DNA of 20,603 bases from DATARH01 sp035504235 (GTDB taxonomy: Bacteria; Pseudomonadota; Alphaproteobacteria; ATCC43930; CGMCC-115725), in the NCBI GenBank assembly GCA_035504235.1, contig DATJSH010000124.1:1-20603 (forward strand), in the 5' to 3' direction. Under the pieces are notes generated by a model. It saw only the letters and a program-made list of their open reading frames with translations, was not told the DNA's origin and searched no databases. Made by a program: the position numbers and the translations under genes. Position 1 is the stretch's first letter, and each line of letters begins with the position of its first letter. Below are positions 7,333-15,639 of this stretch, one piece after another.

Positions 7333-7701
7333 CTACGCGTCCTGCGGCGCGGCGGACCGAGGATGAGACTTAACGTCGCCGCGCCGACGCTGGGCATAGC
7401 GATCCAGCCTGCGCCGCGCCGCGTCGAAAGCGGCGCGCACGGCGACAAACACATCGTCGTGCGCCTCGAATTCGGTTGCACCGCGCCCCACGGTAATGAT
7501 CTTGCCGGGCAGGGTCAGCTCGACGCAGAGATGCGCGACCTTCCCGGCCCGTTGCGGTCGATGCCGGCCCTCGACGATTACTCGGCACGAGGTAAGCCGG
7601 TCGAACACGCGCTCCAAATGTTCGGCGCGCTCGCGAATCTGTGCTTCGACGGCCGAAGAGGACGGCAAATCGCGAAACGTTATCTGCAACGGGACAGTCA
7701 T
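7333..7701 (-). CDS. hpf: HPF/RaiA-family ribosome hibernation factor (short form)
   Basis: A 122-residue protein of the ribosome hibernation promoting factor/sigma54-modulation family, which binds the 30S decoding centre and silences ribosomes under starvation. Visible family features are an N-terminal beta strand (PLQITFRDL), the helix AQIRERAEHLERVFDRLTSCRV split by the usual LE..FDR signature (about 28-36), two strands (VAHLCVELTLPG and KIITVGRG), then the helix DDVFVAVRAAFDAARRRLDRY. The C-terminal tail is short and basic; the dimerisation domain of long HPF is absent. The start ATG 7701 has GGAGG five bases upstream (7711-7707); an earlier in-frame ATG at 7761 adds a sequence without family character. 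The gene is divergent from the amidohydrolase at 7830, leaving 128 bases for promoters. Confidence 0.82.
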   Translation of the reverse strand: MTVPLQITFRDLPSSSAVEAQIRERAEHLERVFDRLTSCRVIVEGRHRPQRAGKVAHLCVELTLPGKIITVGRGATEFEAHDDVFVAVRAAFDAARRRLDRYAQRRRGDVKSHPRSAAPQDA

Positions 7702-7829
7702 CGGCGCCTCCAGGGGTAGGGAATGACGCAGCAGACAGTCTCCAACATATCGGCGCGGCAAAGCCGTGGCGCAACCCCGCCATTGGGCGCAAAATGGCGA
7801 ATGGGACAGCGCATTCAGGGAGGCCCGGC

Positions 7830-8942
7830 ATGCCCGACTACAAGCTGATCTCCGCCGATTCCCATGTCAGCGAACCCCCCGATCTGTGGTCGAACCGGGT
7901 CGAAAAAAAATATCGCGACCGGGCGCCGCGGCTCGTCACCGACCTGCCGGGCAAGGAGGGCGCCTATTTTCTCTATGAAGGCCATGAGCCGCACCCGATC
8001 GGCATCGGCCTCGGCGCCGGCAAGAGCCCTGAGGAGCTGAAGGAGTTCCTCACCAAGGCGACCTATGCCGATGCGCGGCCCGGCGGCTGGAATCCGGCCG
8101 AGCGGCTGAAGGACAACGCGCTTGATGGGGTCGAGGCCGACGTCCTCTACACGACGCTCGGCTTCCGCATCTTCTGGCTCAAGGATGCGGGGCTGCAGCA
8201 AGACTGCTTCCGGGTCTACAACGATTGGCTTGCCGAGTTCTGTGGCTACGCGCCCGGCAAGATGGCGGGATTGGCGATGATCTCGCTTTATGACCCGAAG
8301 GCCGGAGCGCGCGAATTAGAGCGCTGCGCCAAGGTGGGCCTCAAAGGGGCAATGATCTGGTGCTCGCCGCCGCAGGAGCAGCCGTACAGCTCCAATGTCT
8401 ACGACGCGTTCTGGGCCGCGGCCGAAGAGATGAAGATGCCGATCTCGCTCCATGCCATCACCGGCATGGGCGTCGAAAGCCAGTGGAATTGGGGCGAGCG
8501 CTACATGCGCACGACGGTTCTCGGCTATGAGGTGGAAAAGACCTTCAGCATTCTGATGTTCTCGGGCGTGCTCGACCGCTTCCCTCGGCTGCAGATTGTC
8601 TCAGCAGAGAACAACATCGGCTGGCTACCCTATTACCTGCAGCGCATGGACCGGGTCGCCGATCGCTCGCGCGCTTCGCACGACTTCACGCAGAAGCTGA
8701 AACCCAGCGAATACTTCCGCCGCCAAATGTGGGCGACCTACATCGACGATTTCGTCGGGGTGGCGAGCCGCAGCTTCGTCGGCGTCGACCGCATCATGTG
8801 GTCGAGCGATTACCCGCACCAGGCCTCGTCGTGGCCGCACTCGCAGGACGTGGTGGAGCGCGATTTCAAGGACGCCAGTGCCGAGGATCGCTTCAAGATC
8901 ACACGCGGCAATGTCGCCGGGCTTTACGGGTTCGCAATCTGA
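7830..8942 (+). CDS. Amidohydrolase_2 family protein (second paralogue)
   Basis: A 370-residue TIM-barrel metal-dependent hydrolase or decarboxylase related to the amidohydrolase at 5428-6603. Metal-site residues are conserved: D10-S-H12 (ISADSHVSEPP), H208 in ISLHAI and D327 in WSSDYPH. The two paralogues keep the middle His at the same residue number. The segment IVSAENNIGWLPYYLQRMD is a familiar signature of this subgroup. The start ATG 7830 has AGGGAGG (7817-7823) six bases upstream; the frame is open further upstream, but that part overlaps the divergent hpf gene and lacks family features. Its stop is 22 bases before the acyl-CoA synthetase start, so the two are probably one operon. The substrate is not identifiable. 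Confidence 0.9.
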   Translation: MPDYKLISADSHVSEPPDLWSNRVEKKYRDRAPRLVTDLPGKEGAYFLYEGHEPHPIGIGLGAGKSPEELKEFLTKATYADARPGGWNPAERLKDNALDGVEADVLYTTLGFRIFWLKDAGLQQDCFRVYNDWLAEFCGYAPGKMAGLAMISLYDPKAGARELERCAKVGLKGAMIWCSPPQEQPYSSNVYDAFWAAAEEMKMPISLHAITGMGVESQWNWGERYMRTTVLGYEVEKTFSILMFSGVLDRFPRLQIVSAENNIGWLPYYLQRMDRVADRSRASHDFTQKLKPSEYFRRQMWATYIDDFVGVASRSFVGVDRIMWSSDYPHQASSWPHSQDVVERDFKDASAEDRFKITRGNVAGLYGFAI

Positions 8943-8964
8943 AGGTGATAACCAGCCGCGAGTG

Positions 8965-10749
8965 ATGCCGGCAGCGAGCCCAACCCCGGAGCGCGGCGCC
9001 GCCGCCCAATCGTGGCGGCGGGCGCTCGAATTGACCGCGCCGATCGCCCAGCAGCCCGAGGTCACCTTCCCTTTCGTCATCAACCGGCTGGCCGAGCAAT
9101 TTGGCGATGCCCCGGCACTGCTCTCGGAGCGCGAGACGCTGAGCTATGCCGCGCTCGCGCAGCGCGCCGGGCAATACGCCGCATGGGCGGTGGAGCAGCG
9201 CCTCGGCTCCGGCGAAGTCGTCTGTCTGCTAATGCCGAACTGCCCCGAATACCTGGCGATCTGGTTGGGGATCGTCCGTGCCGGCGGGGTGGTTGCGCTG
9301 ATCAACACCAACCTTCTCGGCGACGGATTGCGCCATGCGATCGCGATCGTTCAACCCCGCCACGTGATCGTCGCCAGCGAACATATCGGCGCCCTTGCCG
9401 CGGTGTTGCCGCAGCTTGGCCCGCTGCGCGCCTGGGCGCATGGCGGCGACGCACCCGGCTGGCCGCGCATCGACCGCGCGCTGCCGACGGATGGCCGCCC
9501 GGGCGATGCCAAACCACCGACACTCGCCGACCGCGCGCTCTACATCTACACCTCGGGCACCACCGGACTGCCCAAGGCGGCGAGCGTCAGCCATCGGCGC
9601 GTGATGGAATGGACGCACTGGTTTGCCGGACTGATCGGTGCGACGCCAGCGGATCGCATGTACAATTGCCTGCCGATGTACCACAGCGTCGGCGGGGTGG
9701 TGGCGACGGGGGCGGTGCTGATCGGCGGCGGCTCGGTGGCGATCCGCGAGCGCTTTTCGGCGAGCCGTTTCTGGGACGACGTCGACCGCTGGGACTGCAC
9801 GCTGTTCCAGTACATCGGCGAGCTGTGTCGTTATCTGCTCAATGCTCCGCCGCATCCCCGCGAAACCGGCCACCGGCTGCGGCTCGCCTGCGGCAACGGG
9901 TTGCGCGAAGACGTATGGGACGCGTTTCAGAACCGATTTCATATTCCACGAATTATCGAATTTTATGCGGCGACCGAAGCCAGCTTCTCGCTCTACAATT
10001 GCGACGGAAAGCAAGGTTCGATCGGGCGCATGCCGTCCTATCTCGCGCATCGCTTTCCGGTGGCGATCATAAAATTCGATGTCGATGCCGGCGAGATCCT
10101 GCGCGGCGCGGATGGCTTCTGCCTCAAATGCGGGCCGGACGAGGTGGGCGAGGCGATCGGCAGGCTGCCGGGCAAGGACACCGGCGCCGGCGGAAGCTTC
10201 GAGGGGTACACCGATCCTGCCGCCTCGGAAGCAAAAATCTTGCGCGATGTCTTTGCGCCGGGCGACGCCTGGTACCGCACCGGCGATCTGATGCGCCGCG
10301 ACCGCGCCGGCTATTTCTATTTTGCCGACCGGATCGGCGACACATTCCGCTGGAAGGGCGAGAACGTCTCGACCACCGAAGTCGAAGCAGCGATTGCCGC
10401 CTACCCCGGCGTTAATGACGCGGTGGTTTACGGCGTTTCGGTGCCCGGTGCCGACGGCCGCGCCGGGATGGCGGCGCTGGTGACGGACAGCCATTTCGAT
10501 CTGACCGGCGTCACGGCCTTTCTCACCGAACGCCTGCCGGAATACGCTCGCCCCGTGTTTCTGCGCCTTTGCCCTCAGATCGCCACGACCGGCACCTTCA
10601 AACCTCAAAAACAGGCGCTCGCGGCCGAAGGCTTCTCGCCAGCGGCAATCGGCGACCCGCTATATCTGTACGATTGCAGCCAAGGGTGCTTCGTGACCTT
10701 GGACAGTGATCTTTTTCGGCGCATTCAGTGCGGCGCGCTTCGGCTATAG
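8965..10749 (+). CDS. FATP-type long- or very-long-chain acyl-CoA synthetase
   Basis: A 594-residue AMP-forming ligase that activates a carboxylic acid to its CoA thioester via an acyl adenylate. Motifs in order: the P-loop YIYTSGTTGLPKAA (193-206), ACGNGLREDVWDAFQNRF, the A5-type EFYAATEA, YRTGDL (R438-D441 region), and RIGDTFRWKGENVSTTEVE. The last two forms are specific to the fatty acid transport protein/very-long-chain synthetase branch (FadD6-like in mycobacteria). This suggests a long, branched or polycyclic (steroid or bile-acid-like) acid substrate, though prediction of chain length is weak. The start is uncertain: ATG 8965 is preferred because it follows the amidohydrolase stop, but GTG 8962 and ATG 8911, inside the previous gene, are in frame, and no strong ribosome binding site is seen. 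Confidence 0.9.
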   Translation: MPAASPTPERGAAAQSWRRALELTAPIAQQPEVTFPFVINRLAEQFGDAPALLSERETLSYAALAQRAGQYAAWAVEQRLGSGEVVCLLMPNCPEYLAIWLGIVRAGGVVALINTNLLGDGLRHAIAIVQPRHVIVASEHIGALAAVLPQLGPLRAWAHGGDAPGWPRIDRALPTDGRPGDAKPPTLADRALYIYTSGTTGLPKAASVSHRRVMEWTHWFAGLIGATPADRMYNCLPMYHSVGGVVATGAVLIGGGSVAIRERFSASRFWDDVDRWDCTLFQYIGELCRYLLNAPPHPRETGHRLRLACGNGLREDVWDAFQNRFHIPRIIEFYAATEASFSLYNCDGKQGSIGRMPSYLAHRFPVAIIKFDVDAGEILRGADGFCLKCGPDEVGEAIGRLPGKDTGAGGSFEGYTDPAASEAKILRDVFAPGDAWYRTGDLMRRDRAGYFYFADRIGDTFRWKGENVSTTEVEAAIAAYPGVNDAVVYGVSVPGADGRAGMAALVTDSHFDLTGVTAFLTERLPEYARPVFLRLCPQIATTGTFKPQKQALAAEGFSPAAIGDPLYLYDCSQGCFVTLDSDLFRRIQCGALRL

Positions 10750-10789
10750 ACCCGGGGGCTATAAAAAGGTCCAGTATTAACTGGCATTG

Positions 10790-12445
10790 TCAACGCGCTC
10801 GGCCCACCAGCGATGCGACCGCACGCACGATCGCGGCGCGACGAGGCCGAGGGCCCATGCGGGCCAGACGGTAAGTGCGCTGCAGCAACTTCCGCCACAC
10901 TTCGAACGGCGGCTGCTCGCCGGCGACAAAATCCGTCCGGCGGGGATAATAGCCGAGATAGAGCCCATCCCGCAGCTTCGTTACCGTGCCCGCCGCATGC
11001 GCGGCGTCGGCTGGCCGCACGTATAGCAACGAGTTGTCGCCGCCGTACGTGCGCAGCGAGGCGAGGAGTTCCACGGCATCATCTTCGGATGTTCGATCGT
11101 CATTCGCATGGACAAATATCCGCTTAGCCTCTTCAAGGTCCTCGATCAGCTTGCGCTTCAGGGAGATCAATTGCTGCCGGTGATGCTCCTGAAACGCCTC
11201 GATCTTTTTCGGTGTATTGAGGCGTACAATCCTCAATGCCCCGCCCTCAAAGGAAGCGGCGATACCCTTGTCCCATATTTTCGCCTCGAAGATCAGGCCG
11301 TATTTCGCCGTTTTGAGAAGCGTCTCGCCCTCATAGGTCTCAAACCCTGTGTCGTCGACATCGCCGATGCCATCGAAACGGTTCTGAAGAGCGTCGATCA
11401 GCTCATCGAGCGGACTGAACGCGAAGCGCAACAGGTCGAGCGGTTCGCACCCGTAATGCCGTTGCACCGCACCCAGATCGCAGCGCTCGCCGATGCTTTC
11501 GAACGCCATCATCAAATCGGCGAGGGGTATCGGGTCGTCCGGGTCGGCAACAGGGCCGGTAGCCTTGGCCCGATCCCGCTCGGCCTGCCTGCGGGCCTCG
11601 ACGGCATCGCTCGTCGACTGGAAAAGGCCGGCGTTTTCCAGGCTTCCGCGCGCCGTTTCGAGGCGCGCCGCCGCGACGGGCCAATCGAGGCGATCCGCCG
11701 CAACCAAAACGTGCTCGATCAGGAGCTGCGGATCGTCCGGGCTCTCGGCGAGCGCCTTAGTTGCCGCCGTCTCCGCCTCGCCGGTCCGGCCGAGAAAGCG
11801 CAGCGCCTGGATCAACCGCACCCGCGTGTCACCGCGGCCAGGATCGGTTGTCAATACCTGGCGCCAGCGAGCCAGCGCCTCTTCCCAATCGCCGCGATTT
11901 ACGGCAACCCAGGCGCGTTCGGCCTGGATATCGCAATTGCCGGGAAAGCGCTCGAGCGCTTCAGCGGCGAGAGCCTCGGCTTCCTCGAACCGCGACGACC
12001 GCCACAGGGCGCGAAGTTCCCCGAGACAACAGTCCAGCCGATCCGGTGCCCGCGCGCGCGCCACGGCCCACCACCGCTGCGCCTCGTCCCAGCGCTCGCG
12101 CGTCGTCGCGATCCAGGCCATTTGCACGGACACTTCAGGGTCTTGCGGGAAGCGCGCGAGGGCCGCGGCGGCCATCCCGTCGGCCTCGTCGAGCCTGCCG
12201 TTTTGCCACAGCACCTGGATCGGCCAGATGTAGCCCTCCGGGCGTTCCGGAAAACTCTGCCGCAGCCGCTGCCACAGATCGAGCGCTTCGTTCCAGCTCC
12301 CGCGCCCCATCGCGGCCCAGGCCTCGCCGGCTAATTCGTCAGGATCGATCGCGAGGGGTTCGATCAGGCCGTCCAAGGTGCACTCCCGTTCGCAGCTAGC
12401 GGAGCCGCTCGCATAGGGGTATCGAGACTCCAACCGGCCGCGCAT
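10790..12445 (-). CDS. TPR protein with a conserved uncharacterised C-terminal domain
   Basis: A 551-residue protein in two parts. Residues about 51-255 form roughly six tetratricopeptide-like repeats, each ending in a W/F/R-rich turn (WNEALDLWQRL, DEAQRWWAVA, EEAEALAAEAL, EEALARWRQVL). After an acidic linker, residues about 311-525 form a separate domain beginning MMAFESIGERCDLGAVQRHYG, with RFAFSPLDELIDALQNRF and SLKRKLIEDLEEAKRIFVHA. I recall this second domain as recurring in alphaproteobacterial polysaccharide and TPR proteins without an assigned function. C322, in the GERC segment, and H446 are candidate functional residues only. The ATG 12445 start has a poor binding site. TTG 12376, with GGGAG six bases upstream (12387-12383), may be the true start, shortening it by 23 residues. 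The gene lies 85 bases downstream of the reductase gene and may share its transcript. Confidence 0.72.
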   Translation of the reverse strand: MRGRLESRYPYASGSASCERECTLDGLIEPLAIDPDELAGEAWAAMGRGSWNEALDLWQRLRQSFPERPEGYIWPIQVLWQNGRLDEADGMAAAALARFPQDPEVSVQMAWIATTRERWDEAQRWWAVARARAPDRLDCCLGELRALWRSSRFEEAEALAAEALERFPGNCDIQAERAWVAVNRGDWEEALARWRQVLTTDPGRGDTRVRLIQALRFLGRTGEAETAATKALAESPDDPQLLIEHVLVAADRLDWPVAAARLETARGSLENAGLFQSTSDAVEARRQAERDRAKATGPVADPDDPIPLADLMMAFESIGERCDLGAVQRHYGCEPLDLLRFAFSPLDELIDALQNRFDGIGDVDDTGFETYEGETLLKTAKYGLIFEAKIWDKGIAASFEGGALRIVRLNTPKKIEAFQEHHRQQLISLKRKLIEDLEEAKRIFVHANDDRTSEDDAVELLASLRTYGGDNSLLYVRPADAAHAAGTVTKLRDGLYLGYYPRRTDFVAGEQPPFEVWRKLLQRTYRLARMGPRPRRAAIVRAVASLVGRAR

Positions 12446-12530
12446 TGCCCGCCTCGCCGGGACTAATCAGAACTTACGCCAACGTCGTTAAATAACAACT
12501 ACCTACCCTCGTTCACTCTTCGCTCCGCGA

Positions 12531-13262
12531 CTACGACGTGCTGCCGGCGTCGACTGTGAGCACCGTGCCGGTGATGTTGCGGGCCGCATCGGAGACGAGG
12601 AACGCGACCGCATTGGCGACGTCATCGATCTCGGCCAGGCGCTTCAACGGGCTGCGGCGCGTGATCTGCTCGCGCTGCGCATCCTCGAGGCCCTCAGTCA
12701 TCGCCGTATCGACAAACCCCGGCGCGACCGCGTTCACGGTAATGCCGAGGGGACCTACCTCGCGCGCCAGCGATTTGGTCAAACCGACGAGCGCCGCCTT
12801 GGTCGCGCCGTAGACCGCCAGACCGCTAAAGCCGGTAGCGCTGACGATCGAGGAGATATTGACGATGCGCCCACCGCCGCCGTTGACCATCATCGCCCGA
12901 ATGACGTGCTTGGTCAGAACGAGCGGCGAAACAGTATTGAGTTGCACGGTGCGCTCAATCTCGCTCACCCGCATCGAGGCGAGAACCCCGCTCGTGCCTA
13001 TCGCGGCATTGTTGACGAGACCGTAAAGCGGCCCGATCTCCTTGCGGATCGCCGGCACGAGCGCGGCGATGCCGGCGGTGTCGGCGAGATCGAACGGCCG
13101 AAAGTGCAGCATACCGTCCGACTCTCGGATCGCGGCATCGAGCTCCTCTGTCGGCCGCCTGGCGATGGCGACGACCTGAAATCCCGAGGCAACGAGCTTT
13201 TTGGCAATGCCGAGGCCGAGACCGCGGCTGCCGCCGGTGATGACGATGTTTGTTGACGACAT
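12531..13262 (-). CDS. SDR-family 3-oxoacyl-ACP reductase (FabG-like)
   Basis: A 243-residue short-chain dehydrogenase/reductase, normal length for FabG. Cofactor site TGGSRGLG (residues 9-16), NNAA (84-87), and catalytic S138, Y151 and K155 (YGATK) are all present, and the C-terminal TGTVLTVDAG is typical. R36-R37 after the second beta strand favours NADPH. FabG-type enzymes reduce 3-oxoacyl groups, usually on acyl carrier protein, which fits its position after the carrier protein and ligase genes. The start ATG 13262 is one base from the ligase stop (TGA-C-ATG), so translation is coupled to the ligase gene and no separate ribosome binding site is seen. An upstream in-frame ATG at 13319 would lie inside the ligase gene. 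The native substrate is not determined. Confidence 0.9.
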   Translation of the reverse strand: MSSTNIVITGGSRGLGLGIAKKLVASGFQVVAIARRPTEELDAAIRESDGMLHFRPFDLADTAGIAALVPAIRKEIGPLYGLVNNAAIGTSGVLASMRVSEIERTVQLNTVSPLVLTKHVIRAMMVNGGGGRIVNISSIVSATGFSGLAVYGATKAALVGLTKSLAREVGPLGITVNAVAPGFVDTAMTEGLEDAQREQITRRSPLKRLAEIDDVANAVAFLVSDAARNITGTVLTVDAGSTS

Positions 13263-13263
13263 G

Positions 13264-14652
13264 TCAGGCACCGCTACGCGCCAGCTTGCCCGCCGCACCG
13301 ACCGCGATCGCCGGCACAAAGCGGATCACGGCGGGGACCTTGTGGCGAGCCAATGTCTCGCGGCAAATGCCCAGGATCTCGCTCTTGAGCACCGCCGCAT
13401 CGGGAGGCTCCGATTTGACCACCACATCGGCGGCGACGACGGCGCCTGTAATTGGGTTCTTGCGTGCCTTCACCAGCGACATGCGAACGGCAGGATGACG
13501 GTTGATCACTGCCTCGATCTCCTCCGGATAGACCTTCTGGCCGCCGATGTTGATGATCCCGCCGCGGCGGCCGACAAAGTAGTACCGCCCGGCGCGCAGC
13601 TCGACCATATCGCCGGTGTCGACGAAACCGTCTTCGTCGAAGAACGGCGGGTCGTCGCCCAAGTAGGTCGTCGCGTTGCGCCCCGATTTGATCCGCAGCG
13701 ATCCGTCGACGACCCGCATCTCGACGTCGCCGCGCCGACCGAGATAGCTCGCGGGGAACCCGGCGAGCCCGTCCCGGACATCAAACGCGACCCCGGCCTC
13801 GGTCGAGGCATAGGCATGAGCGATATCGGCGTCGGGAAAAGCCGCGCGCAGATGGTCGAGGATCGGCTGGTCGGCGATCTCGCCTGAAAGCCGGACATAG
13901 TTGGGCGCCATTTTTCTGGTCGCCGCACTCATCAGCGCACGCCGCCAATGCGACGGGGTGCCCGAGATGTGCGTGACGCCATGCGCGCCAGCACGGGCAA
14001 GGAAGTCACCGACCGGCTCCCGCGCGCTCGACAGCACCATCGAGCCGCCACCCAGCATGGCACGCAGAAAGATTTGCAATCCGCCATAACGGCGCATGTC
14101 GTAGAACGTGCTCCAGACCGCGCCCTCGCCGAGCGCGCCACCCGCCACCATCGGCCCGCGCAGCGTCGCCAAATCGTGGCGCACCAGCTTGGGCGCACCA
14201 GTGGTGCCGGAGGTCAAGAGCACCCACTCGGTATCTTCGCTCGCGGCGCGATCGGGATCGCACGCCACAAGATGGTCGCCGGTAAGGAACAACTCCTTGC
14301 CGAGCGCAGAAGCCTGTTCCTCGCCGACCACCGCATCGATCGAGGCATTCGCCAGCACCGCGCGGAGATGCTCCGAGGCGACATCGGGCGTGCAAAGGAC
14401 GATACGGCGCGCGATACCGTCGAGTTCGATCAACGCCAGCGCGGCCGGAAGCTGCTCTTCGGTCTTGATCAGCACCGAGCGCCGGCGCAAACGGCCAAGC
14501 CGCGTACCCAGGCTCGACCCCCTCGCCAGCGCGCCAAGCTCGACACGCGTATCGGGGTCCGCCAACCAGCGCCGCGTCAGGCTTCCAGCGGCGCTCAGGG
14601 ATTGCCAGAGAGTGCCTACGTCACGCCGCACGGCCGACGGAGGCATGCTCAT
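13264..14652 (-). CDS. Stand-alone AMP-forming acyl/aminoacyl ligase
   Basis: A 462-residue ANL-superfamily adenylating enzyme, shorter than FadD-type synthetases (about 520-600). Motifs in order: P-loop TSGTTGAPK (147-155), YASTEAG (281-287), DTGD (345-348), GRRGGIINIGGQKVYPEE (361 onward), and the C-terminal catalytic lysine in GAAGK (K456). All core residues look intact, so it should be active. Lying between a carrier protein gene and a FabG-like reductase gene, it most plausibly loads an acid onto that carrier protein rather than onto CoA. The ATG 14652 start overlaps the end of the carrier protein gene by 32 bases and has no clear binding site; ATG 14646 is an alternative. Whether it takes a fatty, aryl or amino acid cannot be read safely from the binding pocket. 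Confidence 0.85.
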   Translation of the reverse strand: MSMPPSAVRRDVGTLWQSLSAAGSLTRRWLADPDTRVELGALARGSSLGTRLGRLRRRSVLIKTEEQLPAALALIELDGIARRIVLCTPDVASEHLRAVLANASIDAVVGEEQASALGKELFLTGDHLVACDPDRAASEDTEWVLLTSGTTGAPKLVRHDLATLRGPMVAGGALGEGAVWSTFYDMRRYGGLQIFLRAMLGGGSMVLSSAREPVGDFLARAGAHGVTHISGTPSHWRRALMSAATRKMAPNYVRLSGEIADQPILDHLRAAFPDADIAHAYASTEAGVAFDVRDGLAGFPASYLGRRGDVEMRVVDGSLRIKSGRNATTYLGDDPPFFDEDGFVDTGDMVELRAGRYYFVGRRGGIINIGGQKVYPEEIEAVINRHPAVRMSLVKARKNPITGAVVAADVVVKSEPPDAAVLKSEILGICRETLARHKVPAVIRFVPAIAVGAAGKLARSGA

Positions 14653-14878
14653 ACAGCTTGATGAAATCGCCGACCGTCACCGGAAAGTCGATCTCTTCGT
14701 CGGCGCTGAACGGGTCGACACCGAGCTGGTCTTCGAGCCGAGCGACGATGATCGCGAAGCACAGCGAGTCGAGGCCGGTTTCGAGCAGTCCAAGATCATC
14801 GGACAACGGCGCCAGCGTCTTTTTCTGTTCCTGCGCCACCTCGGCGAAGAGCGCGGCGATATCCGACCTGATCGACAT
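14621..14878 (-). CDS. Stand-alone acyl carrier protein
   Basis: An 85-residue carrier protein with the phosphopantetheine site LLETGLDSLCFAIIVARLED, with the modified serine at S38 in GLDSL. It has four-helix ACP proportions and acidic helix II flanks (LED, DEEIDFP). The ATG 14878 start has GGAG (14888-14885) six bases upstream; an earlier in-frame ATG at 14917 has no such support. It is first in a minus-strand unit with a ligase (32-base overlap) and an SDR (one-base gap). It is unlike housekeeping AcpP, which normally lies beside fabF or fabG and reads ADSLDTVE at this site, so it is probably a dedicated carrier. Its cargo is unknown. A phosphopantetheinyl transferase gene starts 107 bases away on the other strand. 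Confidence 0.9.
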   Translation of the reverse strand: MSIRSDIAALFAEVAQEQKKTLAPLSDDLGLLETGLDSLCFAIIVARLEDQLGVDPFSADEEIDFPVTVGDFIKLYEHASVGRAA

Positions 14879-14985
14879 ATTCGGCTCCGCAAATACAATC
14901 CGTGAGGTTTCGCGCACGCGGGTTAAAAAACCCCCAACGCCCCCTTATGTTGCGCTCAAAGTCGCGCCGGTGCATAGCCAAATCG
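14879..14985. promoter_or_regulatory. Divergent control region between carrier protein and PPTase genes
   Basis: This 107-base gap separates two divergent starts, so it must hold promoters for both units if they are transcribed from here. It contains a small dyad GGGTT (14920-14924), four A, AACCC (14929-14933). No clear -35/-10 pair was recognised. The shared spacer suggests coordinated control of the carrier protein and its activating enzyme. Confidence 0.4.
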
Positions 14986-15639
14986 ATGATCGAGACCCTA
15001 CTGCCGCCCGAGGTGAGCGCCGTCGATCGGCATGGCGACGACGAGGATGCGGCGCCGCTTCCGGAGGAGCATGGACTTGTCGAGGGCGCGGTCGCGGCGC
15101 GGCGCGCCGAATTTGCGACGGCGCGCGCCTGCGCACGACTCGCGCTGCAGCGGATCAGCGCGTCGCCCGATCCCATCCTGCGCGGCTCGAAGCACGAGCC
15201 GCTCTGGCCCCCCGGCGTCGTCGGCAGCATCACCCACTGCGCCGGGTATCGCGCCGCCGCGGTGGCGCGCGCCGACCGCGTGCTGACGATCGGCATCGAT
15301 GCGGAGCCGGACGCCGCGATCGAAGCACGTGTCGCCGCGCGGGTCATCAATGCGGACGAGCGTGCCTGGGTTGCCGGTGCGCCGCGCGGTATCCACTGGG
15401 ATCGCCTGATCTTCAGCGCAAAGGAAAGCGTCTACAAAGCGTGGTTTCCCCTGACCGGGCGCTGGCTCGGCTTCGAAGAGGCGCACGTCGCGATTGACCC
15501 GGATGCCGGCGTATTCGAGGCCCGCTTGTTGATCGAGCCGCCCGCCGGTGTGCCGGCGGCGTTTCACGGCCGTTACTTGGCCGCGAATGGGCTGGTGATC
15601 ACCGCAATCGCGGTGCTCCGGCGCGGCGCTCAGGCGTAG
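14986..15639 (+). CDS. 4'-Phosphopantetheinyl transferase (EntD/Sfp type)
   Basis: A 217-residue transferase that attaches the phosphopantetheine arm of CoA to the serine of carrier proteins. Diagnostic motifs are SITH (81-84), the Mg-binding GIDAE (103-107), and FSAKESVYKAW (143-153), all intact. The length, and the order with WPPGVVGSITHCAG, fit the EntD-like branch used for secondary metabolism rather than AcpS (about 125 residues). The start ATG 14986 is chosen because family sequence begins with MIETLLPPEVSAV. Upstream in-frame codons back to 14902 are basic and unlike the family, though no strong ribosome binding site precedes 14986. It is divergent from the carrier protein gene, and its 3' end overlaps the convergent acyltransferase gene by ten bases. 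It most likely activates the neighbouring carrier protein. Confidence 0.9.
   Translation: MIETLLPPEVSAVDRHGDDEDAAPLPEEHGLVEGAVAARRAEFATARACARLALQRISASPDPILRGSKHEPLWPPGVVGSITHCAGYRAAAVARADRVLTIGIDAEPDAAIEARVAARVINADERAWVAGAPRGIHWDRLIFSAKESVYKAWFPLTGRWLGFEEAHVAIDPDAGVFEARLLIEPPAGVPAAFHGRYLAANGLVITAIAVLRRGAQA

Noticed and set aside
6724..7719. A 331-codon plus-strand open frame across the membrane-protein and hpf genes
   Set aside because: The minus strand encodes a clear four-helix membrane protein and an HPF-family protein, each with a ribosome binding site; the plus-strand product is His/Asp/Arg-rich and featureless.
9229..10608. A 459-codon minus-strand open frame opposite the acyl-CoA synthetase gene
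   Set aside because: All ligase motifs lie on the plus strand; the antisense product has no recognisable domain.
10771..10784. Small hairpin CCAGT-ATTA-ACTGG between the convergent synthetase and TPR genes
   Set aside because: A five-base stem without a T-run is too weak to call a terminator.
11108..12334. A 408-codon plus-strand open frame opposite the TPR gene
   Set aside because: The minus-strand frame shows regular TPR periodicity and a conserved C-terminal domain; the plus-strand product has low-complexity Arg/Ala/Leu composition and no ribosome binding site that stands out.
14920..14933. GGGTT-AAAA-AACCC dyad read as a terminator or attenuator
   Set aside because: Short stem with no T-run, located between divergent starts where a terminator is not expected; mentioned only within the control region.
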